Source: JBMYYE01 sp049609065
GTDB lineage: Bacteria > Pseudomonadota > Alphaproteobacteria > Rhodobacterales > Rhodobacteraceae
Length of the DNA stretch: 9,786 nt
Assembly (NCBI GenBank): GCA_049609065.1
Contig: JBMYYE010000093.1
Location: 1 to 9,786, forward strand
Direction: 5' to 3'
A program made the translations under genes and the position numbers. Under the pieces are notes generated by a model that worked only from the letters and a program-made list of their open reading frames with translations, was not told the origin of the DNA and made no database searches. Of the stretch, positions 6,032 to 9,786 are shown piece after piece (within the stretch, counting starts at the first letter, position 1; the number at the start of each line of letters is the position of its first letter).

Positions 6032-6496
6032 ATGCTCAACACGCTACACAAAATCGCAGCCATCCTTGCCACCGCCAGCATCGCCACCTTTTGGCTATCC
6101 ACTATAATATCGGAACTGTTCCTAAGCCACGCCGCCATCACCACGGTTAAAACATGTATCCTATATGGGCTGTTCATATTAATCCCATCCATGGCCGTTG
6201 CGGGCGGCACTGGCTTTAAGCTTGCCAAAGGCCGCCGAGGCGGGGTTTTAGGGGCAAAAGCAAAGCGCATGCCCATCATTGCAGCCAATGGCATTTTGAT
6301 TTTGGTCCCTGCCGCGTTTTTCCTCGCCTCCAAAGCAAGTGGCAACGACTTTGACACCCTCTTTTATAGTGTCCAAGGCATTGAACTTCTTGCAGGTGCC
6401 ACAAATCTAACGCTCTTGGCGGCAAACATACGCGACGGACGCCGCATGACGGCTGGCAAACGCGCCAAAGCCGCAAAAAACAAACGCACAAAATAG
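6032..6496 (+). CDS. Small membrane protein, four predicted helices, divergent from marR
   Basis: A 154-residue hydrophobic protein with four likely transmembrane segments at about residues 9-31, 39-60, 81-100 and 109-131, and a strongly basic C-terminal tail (GKRAKAAKNKRTK). The loop between helices two and three is rich in Lys/Arg and Gly, which by the positive-inside rule puts it and both termini in the cytoplasm. I chose the ATG at 6032 because GGAG lies 6 nt upstream; an in-frame ATG at 5993 lies inside the operator and is unlikely. I have the impression of a conserved alphaproteobacterial family (the RMPIIAANG and NLTLLAANIRDG segments) but cannot name it. It may be a transporter-like or stress-related protein controlled by the adjacent MarR regulator; the function is unknown. 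Confidence 0.82.
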   Translation: MLNTLHKIAAILATASIATFWLSTIISELFLSHAAITTVKTCILYGLFILIPSMAVAGGTGFKLAKGRRGGVLGAKAKRMPIIAANGILILVPAAFFLASKASGNDFDTLFYSVQGIELLAGATNLTLLAANIRDGRRMTAGKRAKAAKNKRTK

Positions 6497-6501
6497 TATC
6501 A

Positions 6502-6546
6502 AACGTAAAACAGCGCAGACGATGGTCGCCCGCGCTGCTTTACGTT
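6502..6546. terminator. Long hairpin between convergent genes, probable bidirectional terminator
   Basis: Arms of 15 bases with one mismatch (AACGTAAAACAGCGC and GCGCTGCTTTACGTT) around a 15-nt loop. It starts 6 nt after the plus-strand membrane protein gene and ends 16 nt from the stop of the convergent hydratase gene. The stem is GC-rich at its apex and A/T-rich at its base. U-rich tails are only moderate on both sides, so efficiency is uncertain, but the placement fits termination of both units. Confidence 0.7.
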
Positions 6547-6562
6547 CTCAATTTCAAGGGCT

Positions 6563-7348
6563 TTACTTAACCCAACTTGCCTTGCGTTTGCTAAAGAACG
6601 CATCAATGCCTTCGGCGCTTTCGGCGTCTTCCCATGCTTCAGCCAAGGCGCGAATTGTGTGGTCAATCACCTCATCATCAATCGGCATGCCAAGATAGCG
6701 CACGAGGGCCTTGGATTTGGCCACTGCCCGCGGGGCGACCTTCAGATAGGGCGCGACTTCGGCTTCGACGGCGGCATCCAAATCCTCAGCTGCCACAGAT
6801 TTCGCCAAAAGGTTGAGCGTTACGGCTTCATCCGCGTCAAACAAACGGGCCGACATGAACACGCGGCGCGCTTTGTCTTCGCCCATCCGCGCCACGACAT
6901 AAGGCGAAATCGTTGCAGGAATGAGGCCAAGCTTGGTTTCGGTGAGGCCAAATTTCGTGCCCTCCACCCCAATCGCCACATCACAAACCGACATCATGCC
7001 GGTGCCGCCGCCGAATGCTTGGCCGTTGATGCGGCCGATCAAAGGTTTGGGAATTGTGTTCAACGCTTGTAGCATTTCCGCCAATTTGCGTGCCTCTTTC
7101 ATGCGCGTTTCAGGCTCGGCTGCGATCTGTTCTTTCATCCAGCCGAGATCACCGCCCGCGCAAAAGCTTTTGCCTTCGCCCGTCAGCACAACAACCCGCA
7201 CCGCATCATCCGCACCAAGGGTTGCCGCCGCATCCGTCAACTCATCCAACATCACCCGCGATAGGGCATTGTGCTTTTCAGGTTGGTTCAACGTGAGCGT
7301 CGCAACACCGCGCGCATCAATTTCTACAGTAATCATTTCGTAAGACAT
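6563..7348 (-). CDS. liuC: Enoyl-CoA hydratase/isomerase family, likely 3-methylglutaconyl-CoA hydratase
   Basis: A 261-residue crotonase-fold protein. In leucine breakdown this enzyme hydrates 3-methylglutaconyl-CoA to HMG-CoA, which the adjacent lyase cleaves. The oxyanion-hole segments are visible at CAGGDLGWM (63-71) and GQAFGGGTG (109-117). The acidic residue equivalent to Glu164 of rat crotonase is Glu137 in GLTETKLGLIP. The following ATISPYV (145-151) is typical of LiuC/AtuE-type hydratases. The position of the second crotonase acid (Glu144) is Gly117, which argues against a generic short-chain hydratase. The ATG at 7348 is 3 nt after the hmgL stop, and its ribosome binding site GAAGGA overlaps that stop. 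The family is certain. The specific substrate is inferred from context; a gamma-carboxygeranoyl-CoA hydratase (AtuE) is the main alternative. Confidence 0.88.
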   Translation of the reverse strand: MSYEMITVEIDARGVATLTLNQPEKHNALSRVMLDELTDAAATLGADDAVRVVVLTGEGKSFCAGGDLGWMKEQIAAEPETRMKEARKLAEMLQALNTIPKPLIGRINGQAFGGGTGMMSVCDVAIGVEGTKFGLTETKLGLIPATISPYVVARMGEDKARRVFMSARLFDADEAVTLNLLAKSVAAEDLDAAVEAEVAPYLKVAPRAVAKSKALVRYLGMPIDDEVIDHTIRALAEAWEDAESAEGIDAFFSKRKASWVK

Positions 7349-7351
7349 CGC

Positions 7352-8206
7352 TTATCCTTCCCGCATTTCACGCGCCATTTTGGCCGCTTGCGCAATAATT
7401 TCATGATCAAGCCCCGTGTCATAACCCAAGGCTTCGACATGGGCCATTACGGCTTCGGTTGCGACATTGCCCGCAGCCCCAGGCGCATATGGACAGCCGC
7501 CCAAACCGCCAACCGCCGCATCAAAGACCCGCACACCTTCGCCAATCGATGCTTCGATGTTCACACAGGCGCGCCCGGCCGTATCGTGGTAATGCCCCGC
7601 GAGCTTATCCGCTGGCACCACATCGGTCACGGCTTTCAACATGGCGGTGATCGTTTCGGGTGTGCCCTGCCCGATTGTGTCCCCCAAGGAGATTTCATAG
7701 CAGCCCTGCTGCCACAACAATTCCGCCACGCGGGCGACTTCGCTTGGATCCACCTTGCCGTCATAGGGGCAATCGGTGACACAAGACACATAGCCGCGCA
7801 TCGGGATGCCGTCCGCTTTGGCGGCCTCAGCAATCGGTTTAAAGCGTTCGATGCTTTCGGCGATGGTGGCGTTGATATTGGCTTTTGAAAAGCCTTCAGA
7901 CGCCGAGCCAAAGATGGCAATCTCATCCGCCTTTGCCGCACGCGCCCCTTCATAGCCGCGCATGTTTGGTGTGAGCGCCGCATATGACACCCCGTCCGCA
8001 CGGGTAATCCCCGCCAAAACATCCGCGCTATCGGCCATTTGTGGCACCCATTTCGGGCTCACGAAGCTTGCGACCTCAATGCGTGAAAACCCTGCTTTTG
8101 ACAGCAAATCCACCAGCGCGATTTTCTCTTGCGTCGGGATTTGGCGCTTTTCATTTTGTAGACCATCGCGTGGCCCCATTTCAAAAATCTCAATCTTTTT
8201 CGACAT
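7352..8206 (-). CDS. liuE: Hydroxymethylglutaryl-CoA lyase
   Basis: Cleaves HMG-CoA to acetyl-CoA and acetoacetate, the last step of leucine degradation. The 284-residue TIM-barrel protein shows all key elements: GPRDGLQNE with catalytic Arg13 and metal ligand Asp14, the metal-binding HYHD (His205, His207), and the mobile active-site loop GGCPYAPGAAGN with Cys238. I chose the ATG at 8206 because GAGG lies 6 nt upstream and the protein then begins MSKKIEIFEMGPRDG, as expected. A longer in-frame reading to 8353 adds 49 residues that overlap the GST gene and do not resemble the family. The start overlaps the end of the upstream GST gene by 17 nt, so translation is probably coupled. No organelle targeting signal is present, consistent with a cytosolic bacterial enzyme. 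Confidence 0.96.
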   Translation of the reverse strand: MSKKIEIFEMGPRDGLQNEKRQIPTQEKIALVDLLSKAGFSRIEVASFVSPKWVPQMADSADVLAGITRADGVSYAALTPNMRGYEGARAAKADEIAIFGSASEGFSKANINATIAESIERFKPIAEAAKADGIPMRGYVSCVTDCPYDGKVDPSEVARVAELLWQQGCYEISLGDTIGQGTPETITAMLKAVTDVVPADKLAGHYHDTAGRACVNIEASIGEGVRVFDAAVGGLGGCPYAPGAAGNVATEAVMAHVEALGYDTGLDHEIIAQAAKMAREMREG

Positions 8207-8867
8207 TTGGAACCTCATAGAAGTCTTTGGTATAAATAGCGGGAACGCCTTTGGGCTTTTCCCATGATTTGATAAAGGCAGGACGGTTTGAAATCCGCGT
8301 GAGATAGGCCTGAAGGTGGGCAAGCCCAGAGATATCCGTGAATTTTTGCCCAATCACAGCCCCGTAAGCCACCGCGCAATCCACGCCGGAAAACCCCGTC
8401 GGCAAAAGAAACTCACGCCCATCAGATAGCATCGCATCGAGCCTCTTGAGTGTCACAAAAAGCCGTTTTGCTTCAAGCCCCATTTGCGTCGGGCTGCGCA
8501 TCCAATCCTCATATAAAACGAGGTGTGATTGCGTTAAATTGGCACAATGCTGACCGATGGTTTCAGCATAGTGCAAAAGATCCAAGAACAATCGACGCTC
8601 AGGATCACCCACCGCGCGCCCCAAACCCGCCGCAGGAAAGCACTCACACAAATAATCCACCATCGCGCCGCTTTCGAGCATCGCTTCGCCATCAATTTCA
8701 AGCGCAGGCACACGGCCAGCCGGACTAATCGCGAGATAGTCCTCCGAACGCAGGGATTTATCGAAAAAATTATGTTGGATGAGCTCAAATTCGACGCCCA
8801 ACTCATAAAGCAGCCACAAAACCCGCTGTGAGCGCGATTGATAGGCATGATGCAAGGTCAGTTTCAT
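8190..8867 (-). CDS. Glutathione S-transferase family protein, second of tandem pair
   Basis: A 225-residue protein with an N-terminal thioredoxin-like domain (about 1-80) and an all-helical C-terminal domain (about 90-205). The N-terminus has Ser residues at 11 and 13 in SRSQRVLWLLYELG, the region that supplies the thiol-activating residue in many bacterial GSTs. GRVPALEIDG (51-60) carries the cis-Pro54 that binds the glutathione backbone, and Glu65-Ser66 match the gamma-glutamyl binding pair. The C-terminal domain has the FSGVDCAVAYGA helix cap typical of the family. Its ATG overlaps the stop of the preceding GST gene (ATGA), and its own end overlaps the hmgL start by 17 nt. It is a paralogue of its neighbour with limited identity outside the glutathione site. 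The substrate is unknown; the context suggests a job connected with leucine-derived acyl-CoA compounds (inference). Confidence 0.92.
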   Translation of the reverse strand: MKLTLHHAYQSRSQRVLWLLYELGVEFELIQHNFFDKSLRSEDYLAISPAGRVPALEIDGEAMLESGAMVDYLCECFPAAGLGRAVGDPERRLFLDLLHYAETIGQHCANLTQSHLVLYEDWMRSPTQMGLEAKRLFVTLKRLDAMLSDGREFLLPTGFSGVDCAVAYGAVIGQKFTDISGLAHLQAYLTRISNRPAFIKSWEKPKGVPAIYTKDFYEVPNVEKD

Positions 8868-9523
8868 GTTACATCCTTTGCCGCATAAAACGGTTTTTCG
8901 TAAAAATCCTGATCCCCGTCATTTGCAACCGCCCGCAGATACGCCGGTCGTGCATGAATGCGATCCAAATAGGCCTCAAGGGCCTTAAACTCTGCCAAAT
9001 CCACATAAAATGGCGCCGCGCGCAAATTCCATCCGAACATGCAATCCACGGCCGAAAACGCCCCCAATAGATAGTCGCGCTCTGTGAGAGCCTCCTCCAT
9101 CATTGCAAGGGTCTTTTTCAAACGAGCGGTTTCCACCTTTAGCACATCCGCGGACACTTTGGCAGGTGGCCGAATGAATAAATGCTGTAAATTAAGAGTG
9201 GTTAAGATCGATCCTTGGGTTTCCGCAAACCCCATCCATTCACGAAACCGAAGCCGCTCTTGGGCCGTTTCCCCAACGCAAAACCCGTCACGGCTTTCAC
9301 ACAGATATTCAATGATCGCCGCGCTTTCAAATTGCGTCATGCCATCAATTTCAAGGGCTGGCACGCGCCCTGATGGCGAAATCTCTAAAAACGCCGGCGC
9401 GCGTAGGCTCCCATCGCGGATGCTATAGGTTTTAAGGTCATAGGTGATCCCCATCTCTTCCAGAAGCCACAGGATCCGAAAACTCCGCGACAAAGGCACA
9501 TGATGTAAGATCACCTGAGACAT
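8864..9523 (-). CDS. Glutathione S-transferase family protein, first of tandem pair
   Basis: A 219-residue GST. The N-terminal thioredoxin-like domain contains LSRSFRILWLLEEMG (11-25) with candidate Ser12 and Ser14, GRVPALEIDG with cis-Pro55, and the Glu66-Ser67 pair for glutathione binding. The C-terminal helical domain carries LLGAFSAVDCMFGW, including the Ser...Asp capping motif. No signal peptide is present, so it is cytoplasmic. It begins in a TAATG junction with the carboxylase gene (one shared base) and ends in an ATGA overlap with the second GST gene. Both paralogues end in a similar Tyr/Phe-rich tail (FYEKPFYAAKDV here, DFYEVPNVEKD in the other), which supports an origin by tandem duplication. 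The reaction is not known. The overlaps show it belongs to the leucine operon. Confidence 0.92.
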   Translation of the reverse strand: MSQVILHHVPLSRSFRILWLLEEMGITYDLKTYSIRDGSLRAPAFLEISPSGRVPALEIDGMTQFESAAIIEYLCESRDGFCVGETAQERLRFREWMGFAETQGSILTTLNLQHLFIRPPAKVSADVLKVETARLKKTLAMMEEALTERDYLLGAFSAVDCMFGWNLRAAPFYVDLAEFKALEAYLDRIHARPAYLRAVANDGDQDFYEKPFYAAKDVT

Positions 9524-9786
9524 TAAGCGTCCTCGTCTTCTTCCACGAGGGAAATAAGCGCGGCCCCTTCTTCGACCTGTTCGCCTTCTGAGGCCATGAC
9601 TTCGTCCACAATCCCATCGCGTGCCGCCAAAAGCGCATGTTCCATTTTCATGGCCTCAAGGATCGCCAAGCGATCACCTTCTTTCACCTCTTGGCCTGAG
9701 GTGGCAAAGATCGCTTTTACGAGACCAGGCATCGGGGCAACGATCATGTTGCCGCCTGCACCTGCTTCGTCCACAACATCCAAAAG
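9523..9786 (-). CDS. liuD: 3-methylcrotonyl-CoA carboxylase alpha subunit, biotin-carrier end (partial)
   Basis: Only the last 87 residues are in the window. They form a complete biotinyl (BCCP-type) domain with the biotinylation motif EAMKMEH, whose second-to-last Met-flanked Lys carries biotin, and APMPGLV at the start of the domain. The acidic tail (EEDEDA) ends at a TAA that shares its last base with the ATG of the next gene. The rest of the protein, expected to contain the biotin carboxylase domain, lies beyond the right edge. The domain alone could belong to acetyl-, propionyl- or methylcrotonyl-CoA carboxylase. The methylcrotonyl assignment rests on the downstream HMG-CoA lyase and methylglutaconyl-CoA hydratase. 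The enzyme carboxylates 3-methylcrotonyl-CoA to 3-methylglutaconyl-CoA with its beta subunit. Confidence 0.88.
   Translation of the reverse strand, partial: LLDVVDEAGAGGNMIVAPMPGLVKAIFATSGQEVKEGDRLAILEAMKMEHALLAARDGIVDEVMASEGEQVEEGAALISLVEEDEDA

Noticed and set aside
8207..8353. 49-residue N-terminal extension of HMG-CoA lyase
   Set aside because: It lies within the GST gene in another frame, does not resemble the family, and the ATG at 8206 has a good ribosome binding site.
1..9786. Mobile element, CRISPR array, phage or toxin-antitoxin module
   Set aside because: No transposase, integrase, terminal repeats, regularly spaced repeats or toxin-like pairs were seen. Nearly all the DNA is explained by two metabolic operons and one regulator pair.

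Overview
The window looks like chromosomal DNA of an alphaproteobacterium of the order Rhodobacterales (roseobacter type). This rests on the gene order, on the NuoA/B/D sequences, and on a NuoE with an Ala/Lys-rich linker and helix-hairpin-helix tail, a form I associate with this group. The genus cannot be fixed from sequence reading alone. No rRNA, tRNA, CRISPR array, insertion sequence or phage gene was seen.

Region 1 (1-5109, all on the minus strand) is the 5' part of a complex I (NADH:quinone oxidoreductase) operon, read right to left: nuoA (TTG start), nuoB, nuoC, a sulfotransferase-like gene, nuoD, nuoE, a possible 30-codon ORF, and the start of a small membrane protein cut by the window edge. 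nuoF and later genes would lie beyond position 1. The sulfotransferase-like gene sits tightly between nuoC (6 nt gap) and nuoD (2 nt gap). It has substitutions at two residues that normally act in PAPS-dependent sulfonation.

Region 2 (5110-5507) is about 400 bp without a convincing gene. It lies upstream of nuoA and contains two inverted repeats and a possible promoter, so it is the likely control region of the nuo operon.

Region 3 (5508-6546) holds a MarR-family regulator (minus strand) divergent from a small four-helix membrane protein (plus strand). Between them lie two ATAG-N4-CTAT dyads whose centres are 22 bp apart, a probable autoregulatory operator. A long hairpin at 6502-6546 separates the plus-strand gene from the convergent operon to its right and probably terminates both.

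Region 4 (6563-9786, minus strand) is the distal part of a leucine/isovalerate catabolism (liu) operon: the biotin-carrier end of 3-methylcrotonyl-CoA carboxylase alpha, two tandem glutathione S-transferase homologues, HMG-CoA lyase, and a 3-methylglutaconyl-CoA hydratase-type crotonase. Four of the junctions overlap or are separated by 3 nt, so the genes are almost certainly co-transcribed and probably translationally coupled. The carboxylase, hydratase and lyase together turn 3-methylcrotonyl-CoA into acetyl-CoA and acetoacetate. The two GSTs are the unexplained members.
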